Origin: Pseudomonadota bacterium
GTDB taxonomy: Bacteria > Pseudomonadota > Alphaproteobacteria > Dongiales > Dongiaceae
Direction of reading: 5' to 3'
DNA length: 64,000 bases
NCBI GenBank assembly: GCA_016183985.1
Contig: JACPDN010000004.1
Span: 62,001-126,000 of the forward strand
In this document: piece after piece, positions 15,799-23,326 of the stretch
Layout: each line of letters begins with the position of its first letter
Numbering within the stretch: position 1 is the first letter of the stretch
The notes under the pieces: generated by a model
Database searches by the model: none
Seen by the model: only the letters and a program-made list of their open reading frames with translations
Told to the model about the DNA's origin: nothing
Position numbers and translations under genes: made by a program

Positions 15799-17862
15799 TC
15801 ATAGTTCGAGGAGCAGCCGTGTGGTCCCTTCCGCCGGCACCGCGCAGCAGACGAGTGCCTCGTCTTTGCTGACTTCCGCGCTGGGGGCCGTGTGATAGGT
15901 GACGGCACCTTCGACGATCTTGGTGCGGCAGCTGCCGCAAGTCCCCGACCGGCAGCTGAAGGGCGGGTTGAGGCCGCGCGATTCGGCAAGCTCCAGCAGC
16001 GATCCGCTGGCGGGTGACCAGCGCGCTTCCTTGCCGGACGCCGTGAAGGCCACCGGCACCGCTTCCTTCGACGGTGCACCCAACACGATGGCAGGTGTGC
16101 CCACATCTGCGACGCGCGTCAGCGATGCCGGCCCGAAGGCTTCGGCATGGATGCGCGAATTCGAAATGTTGAGGTCGCGCAAGCCGTCATAGATCGCCTG
16201 CATGAACGGCCCAGGCCCGCACAGATAGAAATCATAATCACCGAAGGGCAGTGTCGCACTCAGCAGCGCCATGTCGACACGGCCGGCGATGTCGTAGTCT
16301 TGGCCGTCGCGCGCGCCGTCGGTATCGCTCAGCACACGCACCAGGCGCACACTACCCTGACCTTGCGCCAGCAATGCGGCGATCTCGGCATCGAAGGCGC
16401 GGTCCTCCAGATTGCGGGCGGCGTAGAACAGCCAGGTCGGGCGCACGCGGCGCTTGCGCCAGCCCTCGAAGACGACATGGCGCAGCATGGCGAGCATCGG
16501 TGTGATGCCGATCCCCGCCGCCATCAGAACGGCGGGCCGGCGCTCCAAGGCATCAATCGTAAAATTTCCGGCAGGCGCGCGCACCTCCAGCGTGTCGCCG
16601 GCCTTCAGCCCATGGAGATGCTTGGATACCAAGCCCTGCCGCTTGACGCTGATGCGATAGACCCCATCCGACGGCGCCGCCGACAGGGTATAGGTGCGCA
16701 TGACCGGCTGGTCCGATCCCGGCAGGGTGACGCGGATCGGCAGATGCTGACCCGCCTCATGGGCGATAAGGCCGAAGCCATCCAGCGGCTCCAGATAGAA
16801 CGAGCGTACGCTGGCGCTCTCTTGTTTGATCTCCGCGATGCGGAACGGCCGCCATTGCTTGGCCAGTTCCTGCGCCTTCAGCCGTGTCGCCATCTCGGCC
16901 CAATCGCCGGTCATCAGCGAATTGGGTGAGGCGCCTTGGCTGTCATCCGCCCAATGGAGCGGCAATCCCGCCGGGCGATAGACGATGCGCGTGGGCGTCA
17001 AGCGCCAGAAACGCTCGGCGCCCTGGAAGGCCGCGATCTCCGGCCCTGCGAGTACCACCTCCGGCACGCCGGCGATCTGCAGCAGATCGCCGGTTGCGAA
17101 ATCGACGAAGACCAGTCCGGCGCGCGGATTGACGCTGAAATTGCCCAGCGTGTTGAAGAACAGATTGCCGGCGAAATCCGGCACGGTGAGCACGCCGCTA
17201 TCGCTGAGATGCACGAAGCCAGGCTTGCCGCCGCGATGCGACACATCCACCTGCCGCCCGCCATCGGGCAAATCGATATAAGAGGCGACGAAGAACGTGT
17301 CGGCGTTGCTGATCATCTCCTTGGCGCGCGCGTCGAGGGCATCCATGTGCTGGACGGTCTCGACCGGCTGGAAACGGTTGGGCTCGCGCGTGAATTCAAA
17401 CTGCCGCAACTGGATGTATTGCGGGCAATTGCCATAGCTCTGGCCGACCGCGATGGTGAAACGGGCCTCGCTCTGGCGCCGGAGGATGCCGTTCATCCGG
17501 TTTCGCCGGCGCGTGTGCAATTCGATTCCCAGCAAGCCAATGGCGGCACCATCGCCCAAACCTGCCTCCGCCGGATCGCCCGGATCCCGCGCGAGGGCGA
17601 CGGCGAGGCTCTTGGAATCCGGCGAGTGCATGAAGCCCGGCGCATTCGCCCGCAACGTCGCCCAGACATCGCCCTGGGCATCGACCGAGCCCAGGACGAC
17701 GAAGGGCAATTGCGCAAAGAAGTCGCGATGCTGGTCCGGCATGTAGTCGCGGATGACCCGCCGACCCACATCCGCCATGCGTTCCGCCACACCGGCGCTG
17801 CGTTGCAGGGCAACTTCGCCGTCATGCCAGGGAGATGCAGAGAGGATCTGGGTGGTGGTCAT
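15799..17862 (-). CDS. Three-module oxidoreductase: pyridoxamine-oxidase-like + ferredoxin-reductase + 2Fe-2S
   Basis: 687 residues. The first 300 form a PNPOx-like flavin-binding region (Q-L-P-F-V-V-L-G-S-V-D, R-A-N-A-P-G-F). Next is a ferredoxin-NADP reductase core with the FAD motif M-R-T-Y-T-L-S and the nucleotide motif A-A-G-I-G-I-T-P-M-L-A-M. The C-terminus is a plant-type ferredoxin domain with C-R-S-G-T-C-G-S-C and a fourth Cys in E-A-L-V-C-C. Such proteins pass electrons from NAD(P)H through FAD to the iron-sulfur cluster, but the acceptor is unknown. It is last in a three-gene minus-strand cluster with a GST and an AhpD-like protein. Confidence 0.87.
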   Translation of the reverse strand: MTTTQILSASPWHDGEVALQRSAGVAERMADVGRRVIRDYMPDQHRDFFAQLPFVVLGSVDAQGDVWATLRANAPGFMHSPDSKSLAVALARDPGDPAEAGLGDGAAIGLLGIELHTRRRNRMNGILRRQSEARFTIAVGQSYGNCPQYIQLRQFEFTREPNRFQPVETVQHMDALDARAKEMISNADTFFVASYIDLPDGGRQVDVSHRGGKPGFVHLSDSGVLTVPDFAGNLFFNTLGNFSVNPRAGLVFVDFATGDLLQIAGVPEVVLAGPEIAAFQGAERFWRLTPTRIVYRPAGLPLHWADDSQGASPNSLMTGDWAEMATRLKAQELAKQWRPFRIAEIKQESASVRSFYLEPLDGFGLIAHEAGQHLPIRVTLPGSDQPVMRTYTLSAAPSDGVYRISVKRQGLVSKHLHGLKAGDTLEVRAPAGNFTIDALERRPAVLMAAGIGITPMLAMLRHVVFEGWRKRRVRPTWLFYAARNLEDRAFDAEIAALLAQGQGSVRLVRVLSDTDGARDGQDYDIAGRVDMALLSATLPFGDYDFYLCGPGPFMQAIYDGLRDLNISNSRIHAEAFGPASLTRVADVGTPAIVLGAPSKEAVPVAFTASGKEARWSPASGSLLELAESRGLNPPFSCRSGTCGSCRTKIVEGAVTYHTAPSAEVSKDEALVCCAVPAEGTTRLLLEL

Positions 17863-17905
17863 CTGCTGACTTCCTTCGAGAAGAGTAAGATTGACGTCGC
17901 CTTGT

Positions 17906-18517
17906 TTACGCCGCGAGGCCGACCGGCGTTTTCTGAAAGCCGACGAAACCGGGTAGGGCTTCGATCCGCTTCAGCCAGGCAAGCACATGGGCATAGGCCG
18001 AGAGATCGACATTTCCTTCCGGTGCGCTGGCGATGTAGCTGTAGAGCGCCACATCGGCGATGGTCGGATTGGCGCCGACGATGAAATTCTGCTGTGCCAA
18101 CGTGGTGTCGATCTGCTTCAACACATTGTGGGCGCGGGTCAGCACTTCCTCAGGGCGGAAATTGGCCTTGAAGACGGTGATGAGGCGCGCCGCTGCCGGA
18201 CCATAAGCGATCTCACCCGCAGCCACCGACAGCCATTTCTGCACTTTGGCGGCCGCCAACGGTTCTTCCGGCAGCCAATCTTTGCGGCCCAGCTTCTTGG
18301 CGAGGTAGACCAGGATGGCAACGGAATCGGTCACGATCGTGCCATCGTCATCCAGCACCGGCACCTGGCCGAAGGGGTTGATCTTCAGGAACTCCGGCGC
18401 CTTATGCGCACCCTTGGCGAGATCGACCAGCACCATGTCGTGCTGGACGCCCAGCAGCGACAGGAACAGGTGAGCGCGGTGGGAATGGCCGGACAGGGGA
18501 TGATGATAGAGCTTCAT
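17906..18517 (-). CDS. Glutathione S-transferase family protein (beta/theta-like)
   Basis: 203 residues. The N-domain starts [14 protein letters not shown] and has the glutathione-binding [10 protein letters not shown] and [10 protein letters not shown]. The C-domain holds [10 protein letters not shown]. Ser at the N-terminal turn is the likely catalytic residue rather than Cys. It lies 36 bases after the AhpD-like gene and 43 before the flavoprotein, consistent with a single operon dealing with electrophile or peroxide stress. Confidence 0.85.
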   Translation of the reverse strand: MKLYHHPLSGHSHRAHLFLSLLGVQHDMVLVDLAKGAHKAPEFLKINPFGQVPVLDDDGTIVTDSVAILVYLAKKLGRKDWLPEEPLAAAKVQKWLSVAAGEIAYGPAAARLITVFKANFRPEEVLTRAHNVLKQIDTTLAQQNFIVGANPTIADVALYSYIASAPEGNVDLSAYAHVLAWLKRIEALPGFVGFQKTPVGLAA

Positions 18518-18553
18518 GATATGGGTCTCCTTGAATGAATGGGGAAGGGGAAA

Positions 18554-19105
18554 TCAGGCGGCGTTGCGCAAGGTGACGCGCGGGAAATCGATCTCGGTCT
18601 TGAAGACTTCGTTGACGTAATTGGTCCAGGTGTTGAGCGCCACATGCTGCACGATCTCCAGCAGCTGCCCGTCATCGTAACCGGCGGCCTTCACCGCCGC
18701 GATGTCGGCCTCACTCACCTGGCCGCGCGACCGGGCGATCTTTGCTGCGAAGCTGACGGCGGCATCGGCCTTCAAATCGTTCGAGCGGCCGCTGCGGTTG
18801 GCGGTGATCTCCGCGTCGTCGAGCTTGGTGAGGTTCTTGGCCATATAGCTGTGGGCCGACAGGCAATATTCGCAGCCATTGATCTCGGCGACGGCAAGCG
18901 CGATGCGTTCGCGGGTCTGTGGCGGCAGCGCGCCATGGCCCAGCGCATCGGCGAGGCCGAGATAGCCCTTGAGCGCTGCCGCACTGTTGGCGACCAGGCG
19001 GAACATGTTCGGCACCATGCCGAACTTCTTTTTGACACCCTCGAGCAGGGGACGAGCGGCTTCGGGGGCGTCGTCGATGGTGGCGGGGGTCGGAATGCGG
19101 GACAC
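18554..19105 (-). CDS. Carboxymuconolactone decarboxylase / AhpD-like peroxidase
   Basis: 183 residues, all helical. The redox motif C-E-Y-C-L-S-A-H (CxxC followed by His) in N-G-C-E-Y-C is the AhpD signature, and L-P-P-Q-T-R-E-R-I-A-L-A-V-A-E precedes it. Such proteins reduce peroxides or recycle peroxiredoxin partners. It is the first gene of the cluster reading towards 15799 and is divergent from the LysR gene at 19251. A good ribosome site (GGAGG) precedes the ATG. Confidence 0.85.
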   Translation of the reverse strand: MSRIPTPATIDDAPEAARPLLEGVKKKFGMVPNMFRLVANSAAALKGYLGLADALGHGALPPQTRERIALAVAEINGCEYCLSAHSYMAKNLTKLDDAEITANRSGRSNDLKADAAVSFAAKIARSRGQVSEADIAAVKAAGYDDGQLLEIVQHVALNTWTNYVNEVFKTEIDFPRVTLRNAA

Positions 19106-19212
19106 GGGAACCTCCTGTTTGTGGATGGGCGGGGGAGGGGTTCCCGGCGCCTCATCTGTCCCAAAGCTATGTCCTCCCGAAAATTTGCGGTAGAACGTGA
19201 TTTTGGGAATTA

Positions 19213-19233
19213 TCCTCTCGTATTATGGGAGGA
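19213..19233. promoter_or_regulatory. Dyad in the LysR / AhpD divergent promoter
   Basis: TCCTCTC-N7-GGGAGGA is an inverted repeat with one mismatch just before the LysR gene. A third copy of the half-site, TCCTCCC, lies at 19172-19178. The arrangement fits a LysR recognition site plus an activation site in the shared promoter. The right arm overlaps the purine-rich area near the ribosome site, so part of the similarity may be coincidence. Confidence 0.4.
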
Positions 19234-19250
19234 AAGAGCGGGAGGGTGAT

Positions 19251-20144
19251 ATGGACCGGCTGGAAGCGATGGCGCTCCTCGTCACGGTGACGGAGACCGG
19301 CAGCCTGTCGGCCGCGGCCCGGCAATTGGGGGCGCCACTCGCCACCGTGAGCCGCAAGGTGGCCGACCTCGAGGCGCATCTCAACACGCGGCTCCTCACC
19401 CGCACCAACCGCCAGGTGCAACTGACCGAGGCCGGCCGCGCCTATCTCTCGGCCGCCAAGGAAATCCTCGGGCGGGTGGAGGAGGCGGAGCGGATGGCGT
19501 CCGGCGAATATGTGACGCCCAAGGGGGAACTCACGGTGACGGCGCCGCTTGTCTTCGGGCGGCTGCATATCCTCCCCGTCGTCACCGATTTCCTGCAGGT
19601 CTTCCCGGACATCACCTTGCGCCTGGTGCTGGGCGACCGCCTCTCGAACCTGGTCGAGGATCATATCGACGCCGCCTTGCGCATCGGCAATCTGCCGGAC
19701 AGCAATCTGGTGGCGACGCGCCTGGGGTCGACGCGGCGCTCGGCCTATGCCAGCCCAGATTACCTCAAGCGCCGTGGGCTCCCGACGACGCTGGAAGATC
19801 TCATCCACCACGATTGCGTCAGCTTCGAGAACATCGTGCCGTCGAAATTCTGGATCTTCCACGACGGCAAGCACGACATCTCAACTCCCGTCCGCACGCG
19901 CCTCAGCGTCACCACCGCGGAAGCCGCGATCGACGCCGCCATCGCCGGCACGGGCATCACCCGCGTGCTCTCTTACCAGGCTGCCAAGGCGGTCACCGCC
20001 GGTCAGCTCGTCCCCATCCTCGAAAACTACGAACCGCCTGCCTGGCCCATCCACTTCGTCCATGTCGCCCAAGGCGCCCTGCCCCTCAAAATGCGCGCCT
20101 TCCTGGATTTCGCCACGCCGAGGATCCGGGCGAAGCTGGCGTGA
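19251..20144 (+). CDS. LysR family transcriptional regulator (2)
   Basis: About 297 residues starting at M-D-R-L-E-A-M after GGGAGGG; an earlier in-frame codon lies inside the promoter dyad. The HTH region (1-60) reads S-L-S-A-A-A-R-Q-L-G-A-P-L-A-T-V-S-R-K-V. The effector domain starts near residue 90 with G-E-L-T-V-T-A-P-L-V-F-G-R. It belongs to the large CrgA/AaeR-like group with a quinone or aromatic response in several members. The likely target is the divergent AhpD-GST-flavoprotein cluster. Confidence 0.85.
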   Translation: MDRLEAMALLVTVTETGSLSAAARQLGAPLATVSRKVADLEAHLNTRLLTRTNRQVQLTEAGRAYLSAAKEILGRVEEAERMASGEYVTPKGELTVTAPLVFGRLHILPVVTDFLQVFPDITLRLVLGDRLSNLVEDHIDAALRIGNLPDSNLVATRLGSTRRSAYASPDYLKRRGLPTTLEDLIHHDCVSFENIVPSKFWIFHDGKHDISTPVRTRLSVTTAEAAIDAAIAGTGITRVLSYQAAKAVTAGQLVPILENYEPPAWPIHFVHVAQGALPLKMRAFLDFATPRIRAKLA

Positions 20145-20220
20145 ATAACTGCGGGGGTGCCGTTATACGAAGGATCGGCAATTACGGCTCAATCCCTGCG
20201 TGATCGCCCGAGGACCAAGA

Positions 20221-21195
20221 TCACCCTGCTCGCCGACCGGCTCGATAAAGTTGGCGAAAGCTTTCTGGTAGCCCCGCCGTCTCCAGCGCAACGGCACTCA
20301 TTGCGGGGTCGGTCCAGAAGTTTTCAAAAAACTCCTCAACATCCATGCTGTACGCGATCTGGATAACAGCCTCGCGATTTTCTATGGGCAAGAATGGGAG
20401 ACGCTGGAGTGGTGACTCGTAATTGTCGGCGTCGCATCCATTCAGAACGTGCGACTGCTCCCAATCGATGCCAAATGGGGTCACTTCCGGAAACTCGCTA
20501 GGCTGCAGAATTTGACCCGTCAGGATAGGGTGAGCGCCGACCAGCCAAGTAATAATTTGGACTTGCCAATAGTCGTTTCGGACCGCGATAACCGAGCGAA
20601 ACCATGCCTCGACATCGCTGAGAGGTAAGTATTTGATACAGAAGAATAGCGAGGCCGAAAGCAGGTTTCCGGCTTTGGACCATCGCGCAATCCCATTTGG
20701 CCCCGTCCACTTGCTTAGGCCGTTCGCGACGTCCAGTTGTCCTTCCGGCCAGAAACGCGGCGACATGATGTATCGCCCTAAGGTGTTAAGCGCATCCGAA
20801 TGGAAGTTTGGATACGGCATGCTGCCGCTCTGTATCGGGTACTGAGCCATGAATGCCGTGATTAGCAGTTCGGCCGGCTGATAGTAGGTCGGTTTCCACG
20901 CCCGCTGAATCAAACGTGGCAACAAGTAATGATACCATTCGATCCACTCTACTAGAGGACCGAAAGAACTGCATCCTGATGCAATTGCCTCAAGAGCTTC
21001 CTCGATACAATCGTCGGGTAATACATCTATATCGCCCAGCAGCTGCGGGAACATTTTACGCTCGGTTCCCATGAACCAAGATTCACCCATCGGTGATTCG
21101 GGCTTAGGAAAAGCACGAACCATTCGGTGAAGCGCAGCAGGGTCTGGACCTAGATCAGGGGTCCATAGATATGGTGCGGAAGCATTTTGAGACAT
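20221..21195 (-). CDS. Unrecognised cytoplasmic protein, lower GC (possible acquired gene)
   Basis: 324 residues, aromatic and Trp-rich, with no signal peptide or membrane helix. Segments such as W-F-M-G-T-E-R-K-M-F-P-Q-L-L, L-V-E-W-I-E-W-Y-H-Y-L-L-P-R-L and F-H-S-D-A-L-N-T-L-G-R-Y show a folded, mostly helical protein. I do not recognise the family. Codon use has more A and T in third positions than either neighbour, and tRNA-Leu lies 230 bases beyond its 5' end, so horizontal acquisition at a tRNA is plausible. Contact-dependent immunity-type proteins can look like this, but no toxin partner is in view. Confidence 0.7.
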   Translation of the reverse strand: MSQNASAPYLWTPDLGPDPAALHRMVRAFPKPESPMGESWFMGTERKMFPQLLGDIDVLPDDCIEEALEAIASGCSSFGPLVEWIEWYHYLLPRLIQRAWKPTYYQPAELLITAFMAQYPIQSGSMPYPNFHSDALNTLGRYIMSPRFWPEGQLDVANGLSKWTGPNGIARWSKAGNLLSASLFFCIKYLPLSDVEAWFRSVIAVRNDYWQVQIITWLVGAHPILTGQILQPSEFPEVTPFGIDWEQSHVLNGCDADNYESPLQRLPFLPIENREAVIQIAYSMDVEEFFENFWTDPAMSAVALETAGLPESFRQLYRAGRRAG

Positions 21196-21424
21196 GCAAA
21201 AGCACTGATAGATTTCGCTATTGAGCAGCTTGGAGCCGCAATCGTCGATTGCCGAGCCAGTTAGTCACGTCAATGTCTGCAAGGCTAGAGGAAATAGAGA
21301 CAAGGTTGGGTTGCCGCGCGGCATGGTTGGCGGGCAGCGGGGCTGGTGGCAGATATTGTCTTGGCAGCGTCCGGTCCCAGACCGCTCTAACGTGCCGAAG
21401 ACGACCTGTTCTTCAGGAAGTCAG

Positions 21425-21510
21425 TGGTGCCCCTGGCCGGACTCGAACCAGCACTCCTTTTGGGAACCTGATTTTGAGTCAGGCGCGTCTACCAATTTCG
21501 CCACAGAGGC
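21425..21510 (-). tRNA. tRNA-Leu (anticodon CAA)
   Basis: 86 bases on the minus strand. The 7-bp acceptor GCCTCTG pairs with CAGGGGC (one G-U), followed by discriminator A and an encoded CCA. The anticodon arm is CCTGA-CT-CAA-AA-TCAGG, giving anticodon CAA for UUG codons. A long variable arm is present, as expected for Leu, and the T-arm carries GGTTCGAGTCC. It is an isolated tRNA gene. Confidence 0.95.
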
Positions 21511-22024
21511 ATCTGTGAAAGCCGGGCCCACGGGGTGGGCGGCGCGGGCGGCATATTAGCCAAAGGCGTCGGCTTGGCAAGCGCCAGGCGCAAGGCGGGT
21601 TTGCGCCGGCAGGTTTCCAGGCACCAGCCGATTGCGTCCCCCGACTGGCAAGCCAATTGCAATGCTCTGGGGCGACCGGCGCCGCGTCCTTGACGCGTCC
21701 TGTTTTGATGCATCGAGGTCACCGTTTGGCCACAGCGCTTTTACGCTAAATTAACTACTTTTTAGGGTGTATTTGAGGCAACAAAACCTCACACTATATT
21801 GCTGAATTAGCGTGATTTATCCGTGATAACCGGGTTTCCCCAGCGATCCAAGCTGGACGTCGCTACGAGGCAAAAACTATTGTTTAAGCGGGTGCAGCGC
21901 GGCTGGCGGCGAGTCTCCAACAGGGATCCCGGCCGACCCGCAAGACCCCTTCCGGTCACAGCCGGAAGAAATTGTAAACACCGGACGGCGACGCATTTCG
22001 CCGTGAATGTAGAAGGGACGAAGT
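21511..22024. other. Gene-free interval between tRNA-Leu and the DUF2336 gene
   Basis: 514 bases without a credible gene; short frames on both strands lack family similarity or start signals. Bases 21735-21850 are AT-rich relative to the window and are the likely place for the tRNA and DUF2336 promoters. A weak CtrA-like spacing (TTAA-N7-TTAG at 21751-21765) is visible but falls short of the consensus. Confidence 0.5.
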
Positions 22025-23188
22025 GTGGCAAGGTTGACCCAAGCTGATGTAACTCGCTTGAGCGCAGACCCGACCCCGGCCCGGCGTGCCGCCACCATGC
22101 TGGCGGTCGCCAATGTCTATCAGGCGGGGGAATTGTCCACCGAGGAGCGGGAGATCGCCAATGCGATCATCAACGCCGTCCTGCCCGATGCCGAGCTGGA
22201 ATACCGTCGGCGCCTCGCCGAGACCCTGAAAAACGCCCCCGGCCTGGAGCGCTCGATCGCCCGGCGCCTGGCTGAGGATGTCATGGACGTGGCGCGGCCG
22301 ATCCTGGCCGAGAGCCTGGCCCTTACCGATGAGGATCTGGTGGCCATCATCGAGCATCGCGGCCTGGATCACGCCCGCATCGTGGCGACCCGGCCGCAAT
22401 TGTCGGCCGCCGTTTCGACCGCCCTCATCAAGACCGATGACGAGACCGTCGTGCTGCGCGTCGCCGCCAATGAGAACGCGGCGATTCCGACGCCGGCCTA
22501 TCATCGCCTCCTGGACCGTTTCGCCGACAACGCCAATGTGACCGATGCCGTGGCCCAGCGCCGGGCACTCCCCGTCGCTGTCGCCGAGCGCATGACCACC
22601 ATCGTCACCGGCCGCATCCTCGAGCGTCTCATCGACAAATATAACCTCGAGCCGGCGCGCGTTTCCGCTCTCATCGAGCATGGGCGCGAGAACATCCTGC
22701 TCACCTCCTTTGCGCCTGGTCAGCGCGCCGAGGAGATGCGCGCGCTGATCGATGCGCTGCATGAAAACGGGCTCTTGAGCTCGACCCTTGTGTTACGCGC
22801 CTTCTGCCTCGGCAATTTCGCGTTCGTGCTGCCGGCCCTGGCCTTGCGTGCCGGCGTGCAAGTCAGCAACGTGCGGGCACTCCTTGGCGATGAAGGCGGC
22901 CGCGGCCCCACGCAACTCTTTGAGCGCTGCAAGCTCGACGAGGCGCATCGCGAGCTGTTCCTGCAGCTCACTTTGCTTGGCCGCCATGAACGCGTGCGCC
23001 GCTTCGGCTTCGCACCGGAAGGCTGGCGCAACAATGTGCGCCCGGTGCTGGACGACGTCATCGGCGATGCCAATCCGGAACAGGCTTTCGAGCAGCGCAT
23101 CACCGAGGCGCTCCTCAAAGTCTCCGGCCGCGATCACCATGACAATGGCGAGGCGGGTGGTGGCATCGGCCGCCGCGCGCTCGGATAA
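22025..23188 (+). CDS. DUF2336 domain protein
   Basis: 387 residues starting with GTG after a GAAGGGA site. The protein is a series of amphipathic helices with the DUF2336 core in the middle third (A-R-P-I-L-A-E-S-L-A-L-T-D-E-D-L, then V-L-R-V-A-A-N-E-N-A-A-I). The family is widespread in alphaproteobacteria and resembles HEAT-like repeats. No biochemical role is firmly known. It stands alone, followed by an inverted repeat at 23228-23252 before the penicillin-binding protein gene. Confidence 0.85.
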   Translation: MARLTQADVTRLSADPTPARRAATMLAVANVYQAGELSTEEREIANAIINAVLPDAELEYRRRLAETLKNAPGLERSIARRLAEDVMDVARPILAESLALTDEDLVAIIEHRGLDHARIVATRPQLSAAVSTALIKTDDETVVLRVAANENAAIPTPAYHRLLDRFADNANVTDAVAQRRALPVAVAERMTTIVTGRILERLIDKYNLEPARVSALIEHGRENILLTSFAPGQRAEEMRALIDALHENGLLSSTLVLRAFCLGNFAFVLPALALRAGVQVSNVRALLGDEGGRGPTQLFERCKLDEAHRELFLQLTLLGRHERVRRFGFAPEGWRNNVRPVLDDVIGDANPEQAFEQRITEALLKVSGRDHHDNGEAGGGIGRRALG

Positions 23189-23227
23189 GCTGTTTCCAGG
23201 TAAAGTCGGGCTTTCCTTCACCGGAAA

Positions 23228-23252
23228 ATGATCAAGGGGTTGCCCTGATCAT
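23228..23252. terminator. Hairpin between DUF2336 and PBP genes (possible terminator)
   Basis: ATGATCA and TGATCAT form a 7-bp stem, extended by GGG/CCC after one bulged A, with a GTTG loop. No T-run follows, so it is a weak or Rho-assisted terminator candidate, or a processing site. Confidence 0.35.
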
Positions 23253-23326
23253 GCCGCATTTCATGGCCATATGACGCCTCTAGGTAAGGGTCGCGGGGTT
23301 GCGCCGCGATCTGGTAAAAGGCGCTC

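Noticed and set aside
15668-15802. 44-codon minus-strand frame with one hydrophobic stretch
   Set aside because: No ribosome site or known family, and it contains the 7-bp hairpin; considered as a sorting-signal-like peptide but the pattern does not fit.
21221-21559. 112-codon plus-strand frame across tRNA-Leu
   Set aside because: It reads through the antisense of the tRNA and has no family similarity.
21751-21765. CtrA-like TTAA-N7-TTAG before the DUF2336 gene
   Set aside because: One half-site deviates and a single weak match in an AT-rich gap is expected by chance.
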